The notes below the pieces were generated by a model that was given only the letters and a program-made list of their open reading frames with translations, was not told where the DNA came from and did not search any database. 61,781 bases of DNA, taken from contig JAFIEG010000016.1 in the NCBI GenBank assembly GCA_020832665.1, positions 1 to 61,781 on the forward strand, read 5' to 3'. The stretch comes from Pararhodobacter sp. (GTDB lineage Bacteria; Pseudomonadota; Alphaproteobacteria; Rhodobacterales; Rhodobacteraceae). Below are positions 8,247 through 19,865 of this stretch, piece by piece (position 1 is the stretch's first letter; every line of letters begins with the position of its first letter). A program made the translations under genes and the position numbers.

Positions 8247-9398
8247 ATGGATTTCTCGTGGGGGGAAGATGATCAGCGCTTTCGAGCGCGCGTGCGGGAC
8301 TTCCTGGAGCGCGAATTGCCCTCCGACTGGCCCGAGATCGCCCGGCACGGCCCCGGCTCGAAGGAGCAGACCGAGTTCAGCCTGTCATTCTGCCCCAAGC
8401 TGGCCGAAGCGGGCCTGCTGATGCCGCATTGGCCAAAGGAGTGGGGCGGTGAGGGGCGCTCGGCCTGGCAGCATCTGATCCTCGGCGAAGAGATGTGGGC
8501 CACCGGCGAGCCACGGGGCGCGCAATACATGAATGTCAACTGGATCGGCCCGACATTGATGCGTTATGGCAGCGAGGACCAGAAGCAGCGATACATCCCG
8601 CAGATGGCGCAGGGCAAGGCGATCTGGTGCCAGGGCTTTTCAGAGCCCGGCGCGGGGTCGGACCTGGCCAGCCTGCGCACGAGTGCCCGGCGCGATGGCA
8701 CCGACTATGTTATCAATGGCTCGAAGATCTGGACCTCCTATGCCGGGTTGGCCGAACATTGTTTTCTGCTGGCGCGTATTGCGGGCGATGGTGGCGGCAA
8801 GTCAGCCATCGCCATTTTCCTTGTGCCCATGGCCACGCCGGGAATCGAGATTCGCTCGATTCCAAGCCTGATCGGGCATGGCGATATCCACGAGGTTTTC
8901 CTGACCGATGTGCGCGTGCCCGCCAGCCAGCGGCTGGGCGAAGAAGGTGCAGGCTGGGAGATCATTTCCTTTTCGCTGGCCAATGAGCGCGTCGGCTTGC
9001 CGCGTTACGAGTTGTCGGTGCGCGTGCTGGGCGAGATGGTGACCAAATTGCGCGCGCGCGACGAGTTCGATGACCCGGTCATCCAGATGCGCGCCGGCGA
9101 GGCCGCCGCTGCCTGCGAAGCCGCGCGGTTGCTGGTCTACCGGGTCGTCGATGGAAAGGAACGTCAGCAGGGTGCCGGAACGGATGCAAATATTGCCCGG
9201 CTGGCCGTGATTGCCGCCGATCATGCCGTGTCGGAGTTCGGCATGGATTTCCTGCCCGATGGTTACAGCGGCCTCGGCCATCCACAGCTTCTGGCGCATC
9301 ATGAGCGCGCGATCGTATCGGGCATCGCGGCCGGCGCAGCCGAGATCCAGATGAACCTGGTGGCACGGCGCCATCTCGATCTGCCGAAGGGGGGCTGA
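8247..9398 (+). CDS. Acyl-CoA dehydrogenase, large subunit type
   Basis: 383 aa, full-length acyl-CoA dehydrogenase fold. The FAD/substrate region shows WCQGFSEPGAGSDLASL and the C-terminus has GAAEIQMNLVARRHL. The base position that holds Glu in many short-chain enzymes (Y-E-G) reads I-A-A-G here, so the catalytic base must lie elsewhere or in the partner. It oxidises an acyl-CoA to the 2-enoyl-CoA. The next gene is a shorter dehydrogenase paralogue 2 bases downstream. Such large/small pairs form heteromeric enzymes for bulky or cyclic acyl-CoAs (steroid side chains, pimeloyl-CoA). First gene of a four-gene plus-strand operon. Confidence 0.9.
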   Translation: MDFSWGEDDQRFRARVRDFLERELPSDWPEIARHGPGSKEQTEFSLSFCPKLAEAGLLMPHWPKEWGGEGRSAWQHLILGEEMWATGEPRGAQYMNVNWIGPTLMRYGSEDQKQRYIPQMAQGKAIWCQGFSEPGAGSDLASLRTSARRDGTDYVINGSKIWTSYAGLAEHCFLLARIAGDGGGKSAIAIFLVPMATPGIEIRSIPSLIGHGDIHEVFLTDVRVPASQRLGEEGAGWEIISFSLANERVGLPRYELSVRVLGEMVTKLRARDEFDDPVIQMRAGEAAAACEAARLLVYRVVDGKERQQGAGTDANIARLAVIAADHAVSEFGMDFLPDGYSGLGHPQLLAHHERAIVSGIAAGAAEIQMNLVARRHLDLPKGG

Positions 9399-9400
9399 TC

Positions 9401-10318
9401 ATGCGTTTCGAGCTCAACGAAGATCAAATCGTGTTCTTCGATGCACTGGATGCCATGGTCAACACGGCCGATGCAGGGTTTCGGGCCGCCACCGGCTGGG
9501 AGCGCTTCGACTGGGCTGACGGGCTGGATTCCCGCATCGCGGCGAATGGCTATTTCGATGTCGGCGCCGAAGCCGAGTTTGGCGGACACACGGCGGCAGA
9601 GCTGGTTTTCCGGCTGGCGCGGTTGCCGGTCGTTGTCGAAAGCGCCGCCTCGGCCATGCTGCGCCCTTTCCTGGGGGCCGACCTGCCGCGCCCGCTTGCG
9701 GTGACCACAACGGCGGGCAACGAAGCCATTCGCTTTCTGCCAGTTGCGCGCAGCCTGATACGGCTGGAGAGGGGTGGTGTCAGCCACGCGGCAGTAACCA
9801 GTGACAAGGTGGCGCCGCTGGAAAGCCTCTTTGCCTATCCGATGGGACGGCTGACCGGCGGGGCAGACTGGAAGCCCCTGCCCTGTGATCCGGCGCAGAT
9901 GATGGTGCTCTGGCAGATCGCAACCGCTGCCGAGATTGCCGGAAATCTGAGCGGCGCGCTGGCCTCGGTGCTGGAGCATGTGCGCGTACGCACCCAGTTT
10001 GGCCGCCCCCTGGGCAGTTTCCAGGGGATGCAGCACCGCCTGGCAATGGCCAGCGTGAAGATCGAGGGTGCGCATCTGCTGACGCTCAAGGCCGCGCAAA
10101 GCCTTGCGCCGGTCGATGCCGCAACGGCGCTGGGGAACGCGCAACAGATCAGCACGGCAATTTGTTATGATCTGCACCAGTTCATGGGGGCAATGGGGCT
10201 GACACTGGAACATCCGCTTCACCGCTGGACCTATCGCGCGCGCCTGCTTCGTGTCAGCCTGGGCGGTGCATCGCGAAATCTGGCGGATGGTGCACGCCAA
10301 CGCTGGAGGGCATCATGA
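9401..10318 (+). CDS. Acyl-CoA dehydrogenase, small subunit type
   Basis: 305 aa, shorter than a standard acyl-CoA dehydrogenase. The N-terminal half is divergent, but the C-terminal helical domain is recognisable (VRTQFGRPLGSFQGMQHRLA). It follows the 383-aa paralogue by 2 bases and overlaps the next start by ATGA, so it is translated from the same message. The family precedent is an alpha2beta2 enzyme in which each subunit supplies part of the FAD site. A second large/small pair lies at 15557-17661. Confidence 0.85.
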   Translation: MRFELNEDQIVFFDALDAMVNTADAGFRAATGWERFDWADGLDSRIAANGYFDVGAEAEFGGHTAAELVFRLARLPVVVESAASAMLRPFLGADLPRPLAVTTTAGNEAIRFLPVARSLIRLERGGVSHAAVTSDKVAPLESLFAYPMGRLTGGADWKPLPCDPAQMMVLWQIATAAEIAGNLSGALASVLEHVRVRTQFGRPLGSFQGMQHRLAMASVKIEGAHLLTLKAAQSLAPVDAATALGNAQQISTAICYDLHQFMGAMGLTLEHPLHRWTYRARLLRVSLGGASRNLADGARQRWRAS

Positions 10319-11109
10319 GCAATCTTCCCCGCTTCGAGACTCTTCTGCTTTCCCGTCGTGAACGGTGCCTGACGATCACCTTCAACCGGCCCGACGCGCT
10401 GAACGCGGTGGGCGGCGCGATGCATCATGAGATCATCGAGGCGCTGGCGTTTGCCGGGCAGGATGCGGGTTCGGATGTTGTTGTCCTGACAGGCGCCGGC
10501 CGGGCCTTTTCGGCGGGGGGCGATGTCGTGCGCATGCAGCATTTCATCGACCACCCGGCGGAATTCGAGGAAGAGGCGCGCAATGCCAAGCGCCTGATCT
10601 TCACCTTGCTCGATATCGAGAAGCCCGTCATCGCGCGGGTCAACGGCCATGCGGTGGGGCTGGGGGCCACGATCGCACTGTTTTGCGATGTCGTCTTCGC
10701 TGCCGAAAGCGCCCGGATCGGTGATCCGCATGTGGCGGTGGGCCTTGTTGCCGGCGATGGCGGCGCGGTGATCTGGCCGCAGCTCGTGGGCTTTGCGCGC
10801 GCCAAGGAATTCCTGATGACGGGCGAGTTGCTGCCGGCGGCGCGCGCGGCCGAAATAGGGTTGATCAACCACGCGGTGCCCGATGAGGAACTGGACGCGC
10901 GGGTTGACGCCTTTTGCGACCGGCTGCTGGCCGGCGCAACCAATGCCATTCGCTGGACCAAGGTCACCGTCAATCTGGAACTCAAGCGCATAGCCCACGC
11001 CCTGATGGACCCGGGCATGGCCTATGAAACGCTTTCGGTTCATGGCGATGAACACCGCCGGCTTGTGGCGGCAATGGTTGAAAAGATGAAGGCGAAAGGG
11101 CGGCAATGA
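10315..11109 (+). CDS. Enoyl-CoA hydratase/isomerase family protein
   Basis: 264 aa, standard crotonase length. The oxyanion-hole segment AFSAGGDV (about 64-71) and the second hole around NGHAVGLGATIAL are present. It should hydrate or isomerise the enoyl-CoA made by the preceding dehydrogenase pair. ATGA overlaps at both ends couple it to its neighbours. Exact regiochemistry cannot be read from sequence. Confidence 0.9.
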   Translation: MSNLPRFETLLLSRRERCLTITFNRPDALNAVGGAMHHEIIEALAFAGQDAGSDVVVLTGAGRAFSAGGDVVRMQHFIDHPAEFEEEARNAKRLIFTLLDIEKPVIARVNGHAVGLGATIALFCDVVFAAESARIGDPHVAVGLVAGDGGAVIWPQLVGFARAKEFLMTGELLPAARAAEIGLINHAVPDEELDARVDAFCDRLLAGATNAIRWTKVTVNLELKRIAHALMDPGMAYETLSVHGDEHRRLVAAMVEKMKAKGRQ

Positions 11110-12665
11110 ATTCGCTTGATCAACGCATGATCCAGCTTCAGGCCTCTCGCCCCCCCGCGCCGACCGGCAGCCAGGGGCTGGGGCAGCTCGCGATCGCCCG
11201 CACCGCCGAGGCGCCCAACCGCGTTGTGGTAATCGATGGCGATGTGCATCTGACACGCGTGCAGATGCTCGATGCGGCACTGGCCCTGGGCGGTGCGCTC
11301 GAGGCGCAAGGGGTCCACCCTGGCGCGGCAATCGCGTTTCAGCTTCCGAACTGGTGGGAAGCGTGCGTGATCAATCTTGCAGCCGCGATCTTCGGCTACC
11401 GGCTGGTGCCCCTGCTGACCATCTATCGCAGCGCAGAGCTGGAGCAGATTATGCCTGCCTGCGATGTCGAGGTTCTCTTCGTGTTTGACAGGTTTCGAAA
11501 GCATGACGGCGCGGCCCTTGTCGCCACCTTGCGCCGCAAGCCGCGCCTGGTTGTGTTCGTGCGGGGTGAGCGCGGGCATGAATTTACCCGCATGCTGGCC
11601 CATCAACCTGCCAGGCCGGCCTTGCCCGATGCCGATGACGCCAAGATGGTTTTGTTCACCTCTGGCAGCACCGGCGGGCCGAAAGGTGTGATCCACAGCC
11701 ACGCAGCCATGGACGCACTCATCACCCGCACGGCAGAATTCTGGCAGACCGATCTGGACGACATCTTCTATGTGCCATCTCCGATCGGCCATATCGGCGG
11801 GTCGATCTATGCATTCGAATTTCCATGGGTCACAGGCTGCACCGCCATTCTGGCCGAAAACTGGGATGCCGATGCCGCCCTGCGCCGGATGGCACAGGCC
11901 GGGGTGACCTTCATGGCGGGCGCCACGCCATTTCTGCGCGGGCTGGTTTCGGCAGCTCGACAGGCCGGGACAAGCCTGCCTGACCTGAAGCGCTTTGTCT
12001 GTGGCGGTGCAAGCGTCCCGCCCGAATTGGTTCGCAACGGTCTGGAACAGTTTGAAAACGCTGTCATCTCGCGTGCCTATGGCTCCACCGAGATTCCGCT
12101 GGCCTGCCCCGGGATTCGCAACCGCGACGAAGCCTTTGAAAGGACCGAAAGCGATGGCGAGATTGCGGTCGATCTGAAGCTGTTGAACAAAGAAGATGAA
12201 ACCGGCGAGATCGCGCTGAAGGCACCGCAGATGTTTCTGGGCTATCTCGACCCGGCCGATGACGAAGGGTGCTTCACCACTGACGGCTATTTCCGGACCG
12301 GCGATCTGGGGCGCATCGTCGATGAACGCTTCATCGAGATCACGGGGCGCAAGAAGGACATCATCATCCGCAAGGGCGAGAATATCAGCCCGCTCGAGAT
12401 CGAGAATGCACTGATGCGCCACCCTTCGGTGCGCCTTGCTGCAGTGGTGGGAGTGCCTGATGACGAGCGCGGTGAAATGGTGGTTGCGTTCGTGGTTCCC
12501 GTCGAAGGCGCGGAGTTCGGCTTCGACAGCATGCTCGAACACCTGCACGCGCTCGACATGGCGCATCAGAAATTTCCGGAACGGCTTGAAATCACCCCCT
12601 CGCTGCCTGTGAATGCCGTGGGAAAGGTGCAGAAAATCGCGTTGCGTCAGATCGCGCGGGGCTAG
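11106..12665 (+). CDS. AMP-dependent acyl-CoA ligase
   Basis: 519 aa ANL-superfamily enzyme. The phosphate-binding loop LFTSGSTGGPKG, the YGSTEIPLAC region, the hinge motif YFRTGDLGRIVDERF and the C-terminal catalytic lysine motif NAVGKVQK are all present. It activates a carboxylic acid with ATP and CoA. It resembles cyclohexanecarboxylate-CoA and short/cyclic acid ligases more than long-chain FadD, but that is an impression. Last gene of the plus-strand operon, ATGA-coupled to the hydratase; the IclR gene follows after about 90 bases. Confidence 0.88.
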   Translation: MNSLDQRMIQLQASRPPAPTGSQGLGQLAIARTAEAPNRVVVIDGDVHLTRVQMLDAALALGGALEAQGVHPGAAIAFQLPNWWEACVINLAAAIFGYRLVPLLTIYRSAELEQIMPACDVEVLFVFDRFRKHDGAALVATLRRKPRLVVFVRGERGHEFTRMLAHQPARPALPDADDAKMVLFTSGSTGGPKGVIHSHAAMDALITRTAEFWQTDLDDIFYVPSPIGHIGGSIYAFEFPWVTGCTAILAENWDADAALRRMAQAGVTFMAGATPFLRGLVSAARQAGTSLPDLKRFVCGGASVPPELVRNGLEQFENAVISRAYGSTEIPLACPGIRNRDEAFERTESDGEIAVDLKLLNKEDETGEIALKAPQMFLGYLDPADDEGCFTTDGYFRTGDLGRIVDERFIEITGRKKDIIIRKGENISPLEIENALMRHPSVRLAAVVGVPDDERGEMVVAFVVPVEGAEFGFDSMLEHLHALDMAHQKFPERLEITPSLPVNAVGKVQKIALRQIARG

Positions 12666-12752
12666 GGGCGCGGGCCTGTGCCCGGATGCCTGCTGGCTCG
12701 GCCCGTTGACGAGGTCTATTCAGGGCCATGCATGACAGGTGGGAGAGGCCAG

Positions 12753-13538
12753 ATGGGTACGGATGGGCAGGCAGTCGGCAAGGGCAAGATCGATGGTACG
12801 CAGGCAATTCGTCGCGCGGCCGCTATATTGCGCCAGATCGGGCAGAGCGTGCCGCAAGGCGCCGATCTCACCGCGATATCCGAGGCCGTGCAACTGCCAC
12901 GCTCGACGACACATCGCATCCTGCAGGGCCTCGTCGATGAGGAACTGATCAGCTATGACCGCAAGGCCAGGCGCTATTTCGTTGGTAGCCTGACCTATGA
13001 GTTGGGTCTTGCGGCGACGGGGGTCGCGCTGGGTATCGGCCATTGGCGCCCCTTCGTGGATAACGTCTCGCGCCGCACCGGCGCCACAGCCTATCTGATG
13101 GGCCGAAGCGGGATTGAGGCGACCTGCCTCATGAAAGCCGAATCAAGTGCGATCATCCGCGTGATTCCGGTGGATCCGGGGCAGCGGCGCTTTCTGGGTA
13201 TCGGCGCGGGGGCAACGGCGCTTCTGGCCGCGCTGAGCCCCGAAGAATCCGAGCAGATCATCCGCACCATTTCGCCCCATCTTGGCCGGTATTCCAGCCT
13301 GACCGAAGCCCGGGTCCGTGACATGGTGGAAGAAACCCGCCAGACCGGCATTGCGGTAAGCCGCGGAAATGTCACCGAGAATGTGATCGGCATAGGCGTG
13401 GCCATCCGCGAGGGTGACAAGACCCCGCGCCTGGCATTGAGCCTGGCGGCGCTGACCCCGCGCGAGGATGAAGCCACCATCGAGCGCTGGAAAGAGATCA
13501 TCCGTGAGGAAGCAAGCGCAGGGCAGCGCGAGCGGTGA
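12753..13538 (+). CDS. IclR-family transcriptional regulator
   Basis: 261 aa. An N-terminal winged HTH (LTAISEAVQLPRSTTHRILQ) is followed by the IclR effector-binding domain. I chose ATG 12753 because GGGAGAGG lies just upstream; an upstream start would add about 25 unconserved residues. It sits between the two halves of the catabolic island and is the natural regulator for both. IclR proteins often sense the pathway substrate and bind ~15-bp palindromes; see the candidate sites at 6370, 8221 and 17846. Confidence 0.9.
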   Translation: MGTDGQAVGKGKIDGTQAIRRAAAILRQIGQSVPQGADLTAISEAVQLPRSTTHRILQGLVDEELISYDRKARRYFVGSLTYELGLAATGVALGIGHWRPFVDNVSRRTGATAYLMGRSGIEATCLMKAESSAIIRVIPVDPGQRRFLGIGAGATALLAALSPEESEQIIRTISPHLGRYSSLTEARVRDMVEETRQTGIAVSRGNVTENVIGIGVAIREGDKTPRLALSLAALTPREDEATIERWKEIIREEASAGQRER

Positions 13539-13726
13539 TGCCAGAATTTGTTGATTGCTTCGCTTGACGCATGGGCGGGCGTGCAAGCCAAGGTGTCGGC
13601 ACCGATCAAGCGGCTTGCATATCAGGCTCCATGCGAACCAGTGTTCCGCCAGGGTGGCACCAAGTCAGGATCAACCGGATCAGAGTTCGTCGATCCGCCC
13701 GGGAAACCGCTTTCCCCAGCCCCATG

Positions 13727-15555
<1,829 letters not shown>

Positions 15556-15556
15556 G

Positions 15557-16534
15557 TCAGCTCCTTGTCAAATGGGTAAGGGGGGCAGTATGGGCCAGCA
15601 GGTCCGCGCGGGTTCCTGCAAGCCTGAATGCATGCGCGCGCTTGAGGAACAGATGGGCATCGCATTCCGCGGAAAAACCGAAGCCGCCATGAATCTGGAT
15701 GTTAAGCCGTGCATTACCCAAAGCCGCGCGCTGCGCCAGATGCCCGGCCGAGGCGACCTGAAAGGCAGCGTCTGGCTGTTCGTTGCCCAGCACCAGCGCA
15801 GCCATTGACAACTGTGCCGAGGCAATCTCGGTGGCAATGGCCATGTTGGCGCAGTGATGTTTGACAGCCTGAAAGGCACCTATCGGCTGCCCGAACTGCT
15901 GGCGCACTCCGGCATAGCCTACCGCCATGTCGCGCGTGGCCTCGGCCATGCCAAGCAGCTGCGCCGCCACCAGAAGTTCGGCCAGAAGCGCCAGGTTCGG
16001 GGAATGGACGCTGCCAAGGAAAGGCAGCGCATCCGCTGGCGAGCGCGCCAGCCTCAGAGAGTCATCGATGGATTGTTCGTCGCTCAACCCGGCGCCTGAC
16101 AGATCAAGCAGCGAGGCCGAACCCGCCCCCCATGACACCGCCAGGGCTGCGCCCCCGGGGGCCAGAAGGGTGAGGTCATCGCCATTGCGCAGAGCCAGGG
16201 CGACCCGTGCGTCACCGGCGATGATGCGTTGCATCAGGCTGGCAAGACCCAGTTCGCGTGCTGCCCTTGCGGCGATGGCGCCGGCAAGGGCGGCAGGCGT
16301 AACCAGGTGACGGCCAAATTCGACATGCAGGAGCACTTCATCCGTCACGCCAAAGCCTGACCCGCCGGCTTCTTCCGGAAGCGCCAGCCCCAGGGCGCCG
16401 AAAGCGGCGATATCTTCCATCGGATCGGCGCCGGGGTTGCGCAGGCGATCGATGGGAAAGCGTGCCTCGAGAAGGTTGCGCGCTGCATCCAGGATCTGCC
16501 GCTGATCCTCGCTCAGGTTCAGATCGATCGTCAT
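15557..16534 (-). CDS. Acyl-CoA dehydrogenase, small subunit type (second pair)
   Basis: 325 aa, recognisable by VRQQFGQPIGAFQAVKHHCA and the C-terminal IQIHGGFGFSAECDAHLFLKR-like helix region. It overlaps the upstream large paralogue by ATGA and is likely the partner subunit of a heteromeric dehydrogenase. It parallels the pair at 8247-10318 in gene order and size. Confidence 0.87.
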   Translation of the reverse strand: MTIDLNLSEDQRQILDAARNLLEARFPIDRLRNPGADPMEDIAAFGALGLALPEEAGGSGFGVTDEVLLHVEFGRHLVTPAALAGAIAARAARELGLASLMQRIIAGDARVALALRNGDDLTLLAPGGAALAVSWGAGSASLLDLSGAGLSDEQSIDDSLRLARSPADALPFLGSVHSPNLALLAELLVAAQLLGMAEATRDMAVGYAGVRQQFGQPIGAFQAVKHHCANMAIATEIASAQLSMAALVLGNEQPDAAFQVASAGHLAQRAALGNARLNIQIHGGFGFSAECDAHLFLKRAHAFRLAGTRADLLAHTAPLTHLTRS

Positions 16535-17661
16535 CTCGCCCCCCCGCGCGGCAAGCCAAGAATACGCTCGCCGATGATGTTGCGCTGGATCTCCGCGGTG
16601 CCGCCGGCGATAGTTTCGCTATAGGCTTCCAGATAGGCATGGCTCCAGGGCCCGTGGGCCAGCATGTCCGGGCCAAGGATGTCCATTGCAGCGCGATGTA
16701 TCTGCTGGGAAAGCTCGGCAAAGACCAGCCGCACCAGCGAGCCGTCAAAGGCTGTTGCCGGGGCGCGAAACTGGGTGCGCCAGGTCAGCGCCCGCAGCCC
16801 CGCCGCCTGCGCGCGCAGATCGCCCAGGCGTTCGGCAAGGGCCGAGCCCGGGCGCGGCCTGGCCAGCGCGATCAGCTCCTCGATCTTCACCGAAAGCGCC
16901 AGCTGAAGCCCCATGGCGGCCGTCTTGCGCTCAAAGCCAAGGGTGGTCATGGCCACGTTCCACCCATCATGCAGCGCGCCGACGACATTGGACAGGGGCA
17001 CACGCACATTGTCATAGAACACCTCGGCGAAATGCGTCTCCCCGGCCATGTTGCGTATCGGCCGCACGGTAATGCCGGGGCTGCGCATGTCGCAGATTAC
17101 CCAGGACAGGCCGCGATGACGCTGCGAGCCGGGCTCGGAGCGCACCAGCAATTCCTGGTACTCAGCAATATCGGCATAGCTGGACCAGATCTTCTGGCCA
17201 TTGATGACGAGTTCATCGCCATCCACCGCCGCCGAGGTGCGCAGCGAAGCCAGATCAGAGCCGGATTCGGGCTCGGAAAAGCCCTGGCACCAAAGGACCG
17301 CGCCGGAAAGGATGCGCGGCAGGTGAAAGGCTTTCTGCTCGGGCGTGCCGCAGGCAATCAGGGTTGGTCCGGCATGATTGAGAGACACGAAGGTCGGATC
17401 GAGCAGAGACGGCGCGCGAGCGCGGGCGTATTCTTCGTACCAGATCACAAGCCGCTCGGGCGGCAACTCCCGCCCGCCATAGGCCTCTGGCCAGCCGATG
17501 CCGGCCCAGCCCGCGGCGTGTCGCCTGCGAAGCCAGTCCAGCGCAAACTCCCTCGCCGCGATGCCGTCATGCGGGGCGGGCTCGCCCGGCGTGTTGGCTG
17601 CCAGCCATTCGCGCGCGGATCGGCGAAAGGCCAGGTCGGCTTCTGTCAGGTCCAGTTGCAT
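16531..17661 (-). CDS. Acyl-CoA dehydrogenase, large subunit type (second pair)
   Basis: 376 aa full-length acyl-CoA dehydrogenase. WCQGFSEPESGSDLASLRTS marks the flavin-binding stretch and GGTAEIQRNIIGERILGLP the C-terminus; as in the first pair the Y-E-G base position is changed (I-A-G-G). It leads the minus-strand operon of two dehydrogenases, SDR and flavoprotein, giving the island two separate oxidation steps or two chain-length specificities. Confidence 0.9.
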   Translation of the reverse strand: MQLDLTEADLAFRRSAREWLAANTPGEPAPHDGIAAREFALDWLRRRHAAGWAGIGWPEAYGGRELPPERLVIWYEEYARARAPSLLDPTFVSLNHAGPTLIACGTPEQKAFHLPRILSGAVLWCQGFSEPESGSDLASLRTSAAVDGDELVINGQKIWSSYADIAEYQELLVRSEPGSQRHRGLSWVICDMRSPGITVRPIRNMAGETHFAEVFYDNVRVPLSNVVGALHDGWNVAMTTLGFERKTAAMGLQLALSVKIEELIALARPRPGSALAERLGDLRAQAAGLRALTWRTQFRAPATAFDGSLVRLVFAELSQQIHRAAMDILGPDMLAHGPWSHAYLEAYSETIAGGTAEIQRNIIGERILGLPRGGAR

Positions 17662-17959
17662 CCCCCCCCGATCCGCCGATCTGCGGCGGCTTATCCCATT
17701 ATTCAGGATGCCGACCGTGATCGTAACCCTGTACCCGGAAGATACTTAGTTCCTGTTTTGATGGCAAACCAAAATATACTCAAAAATTACTGACACAGGC
17801 GGCGTAAAGAGTGCAGCCCCTCAAAGGCAAAGGTGACTCAACTTATCTCATATAATGATATTCTTAAACCAAACTCCTGACGAGGCGGCTTGACTGGCGC
17901 GCGCCACCCGCCCTTCGGGAGAACCGATTCTTTTCTACTGGACAGCAAGGGAGGAGACT
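17662..17959. promoter_or_regulatory. Divergent AT-rich promoter region
   Basis: 298 bases between the second dehydrogenase operon and the broken TctC gene. It holds CCAAAATAT at 17769-17777 (also in the dctP promoter dyad) and the candidate operator at 17846-17860. No gene is visible. Confidence 0.5.
17846..17860. promoter_or_regulatory. Candidate IclR operator, copy 3
   Basis: TCTCATATAATGATA, with perfect arms TCAT-ATA-ATGA. It is the most symmetric of three related sites in this island, about 185 bases upstream of the dehydrogenase start at 17661. Confidence 0.45.
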
Positions 17960-18817
17960 ATGCTTTGTCTGGGACTAACGGCGCTCTGCGCCACATTGGC
18001 GTTCACTGGCGCGTCGGTTGCGCAAGGGTTCCCCGATCGACCAGTCACCCTGATCGTTCCCTTCCCCGCTGGTGGCCCTGCAGATGGCTTGGCGCGCGCA
18101 TTTGCCGAGGGGCTGGAGCTGGAACTCGGGCAGTCGATCATTGTCGACAACCGTCCGGGCGGCGGCACCATGGCGGGGTTGAGCGCGGCTGCGTGTTCCG
18201 AGCCTGACGGCGATCACGCTGCTGGTAGAGCCCCATATGGCGTTTCTGGTGCGCGGAGATTCCGGCTTGGGACGGTTGGCGATCTGATCGAGCGAGCGCG
18301 AGACAATCCGGGGGGAACAACCTTCGCTTCGACCGGTCACGGCGCGGCAACGCATATCACGGGCGAGTATTTCGCCTCCATGGCGGGAAGCGAGATGGTT
18401 CACGTTCCCTATCAGGGTTCGGCGCCTGCGGTGGTCGATCTACTGGGTGGCCGGGTCGACATGCTGGTGGACGCCATCTCGGGCGCGCTGGGGTATATGG
18501 AAACGGGCGAGTTGTACGCGTTGGCAACCACCTCGGCCGAGCGCTCATCGATTACGCCGGATATTCCGGCAGCGAACGAAACACTTGAAGGTTTCGATGC
18601 ACGCTCGTTCATCGGCCTGTTCGGGCCGGGCGGCCTGCCGCAGGATGTTCGCAACCGGCTGCACGAGGCAAGCGCGATTGCCCTGGAAGATGCTCATGTC
18701 GCCGAGCGTTCAAGAGCCCGGTCGATGGATGTCGTCGGCCTTGGCCCCGCGGAATTTGGCTAGCTGATCGTCCGCAACACCGAGAAATGGCGCGACATCA
18801 TGATCGACGCCGACTGA
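17960..18817 (+). pseudogene. Broken tripartite tricarboxylate transporter binding protein (TctC/Bug family)
   Basis: The start encodes a signal peptide and the family opening (FPDRPVTLIVPFPAGGPADG). After NRPGGGTMAG the frame is wrong: the expected EPDGYTLLVEPHMAFLV-type segment is readable only in another frame, and roughly 30-40 residues are missing before VGDLIERARDNPGG. The rest is normal (HVPYQGSAPAVVDLLGGRVD) until an in-frame TAG at 18761-18763, after which the same frame continues to a TGA at 18815-18817. No TctA/TctB membrane genes are nearby. An orphan transporter component that has decayed. Confidence 0.8.
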
Positions 18818-18892
18818 CGAATTTTCTCACCCGCATTGCCGCCCTTGCGTGACATCTCCGGGGCGGCAACAACATGACGAGACGATAGCCGG

Positions 18893-19546
18893 ATGTTTGT
18901 TACACTCAGCCCCGTCATGGAGGGGGTCGCTACAATAACCCTGAACCGGCCTGAACGCCTCAACGCGCTTTCGATGGCTGTAGTCGATTATTTCCTGGAG
19001 GTGCTTGATCGCGTCGCGGCAGATGATACGATACAGGCCGTCGTCCTGACAGGTGCGGGCCGGGGGTTCTGCGCGGGCGGCGATGTCAAGGAAATGCAGG
19101 CCAATCGCCAGAAATCCCTGGCTCGGTGCCGCCGCGATCTGGCCCGCATTCATGAGATTCCACGCTTGCTGCGGGCCATGCCGCAAGATTCGGTTTGCGC
19201 CGTCAATAGCCCGGCCTATGGCGCCGGTTTCGCCGTTGCCTTGTCATGCGACCTGTTAATTGCATCGACTGATGCGCGCTTTTCCACCGCCTTTCTCAAG
19301 AAGGGTTTTTCCAGTGATTTCGGCATGTCCTTTCAGCTTGCCCAGCTGTGCGGTCCGCAACGGTCCCGGCGGCTGATCTACATGGATGAGGTTCTAAGCG
19401 CGCTGGATGCTATGGCGCCTGGGCTGTTGAGTGCGGTGGCGGGCAACGATGAACTGCAGGTCGAGGCGCTTGACATGGCATCACGGGTTGCCCGCGCGCC
19501 CCGCGATGCGCGGATCAGCCTCAAACGCATGCTCACCCTGTGCTGA
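18893..19546 (+). CDS. Enoyl-CoA hydratase family protein, C-terminally short
   Basis: 217 aa against about 260 for the family. FCAGGDVKEMQ (first oxyanion loop) and VNSPAYGAGFAVALSCD (second) are present. The usual C-terminal trimerisation tail is missing. After the stop another frame continues with residues that could be a degraded tail, so a frameshift near 19540 is possible. No good ribosome-binding site precedes the ATG. Located next to a pseudogene, it may itself be decaying. Confidence 0.6.
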   Translation: MFVTLSPVMEGVATITLNRPERLNALSMAVVDYFLEVLDRVAADDTIQAVVLTGAGRGFCAGGDVKEMQANRQKSLARCRRDLARIHEIPRLLRAMPQDSVCAVNSPAYGAGFAVALSCDLLIASTDARFSTAFLKKGFSSDFGMSFQLAQLCGPQRSRRLIYMDEVLSALDAMAPGLLSAVAGNDELQVEALDMASRVARAPRDARISLKRMLTLC

Positions 19547-19865
19547 TGAGCGACCCGCCGCAAATGCGTATCTTCTCCGACAACCCGCGCTACAGACTCA
19601 AAGTTTTTCAGGCACGTCTGTTGGTATCGGCGGGGATCCATGGGCGCCTCTGTTGAAAACGCATAGGCCCCGACGGCCCGAAAACACCAAACGTCCGAAG
19701 GAACTTCCGGCGGGTGCAACGGCGGCATGGTGAGACCTCGCGTCAAGGGTGCCAACCTTGTCAGGGCCTTGGCACAGTCGGTCGAGGATTGCCCGAGAAC
19801 CCGGCCAAGTAAAAAAACCTTCGGACCTGGAAATTGTGGCCGGCCTGGTGGATGCGATCTGATGA
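19547..19865. other. Intergenic region without recognised gene
   Basis: About 320 bases between the short hydratase and the TetR gene. I see no convincing coding region, hairpin terminator or repeat. It may hold degraded sequence linked to the neighbouring decayed genes. Confidence 0.5.

Noticed and set aside
10231-12566. Long minus-strand frames opposite the hydratase and ligase
   Set aside because: Histidine/arginine/proline-rich shadow translations in a high-GC region; the plus-strand genes are complete and coupled.
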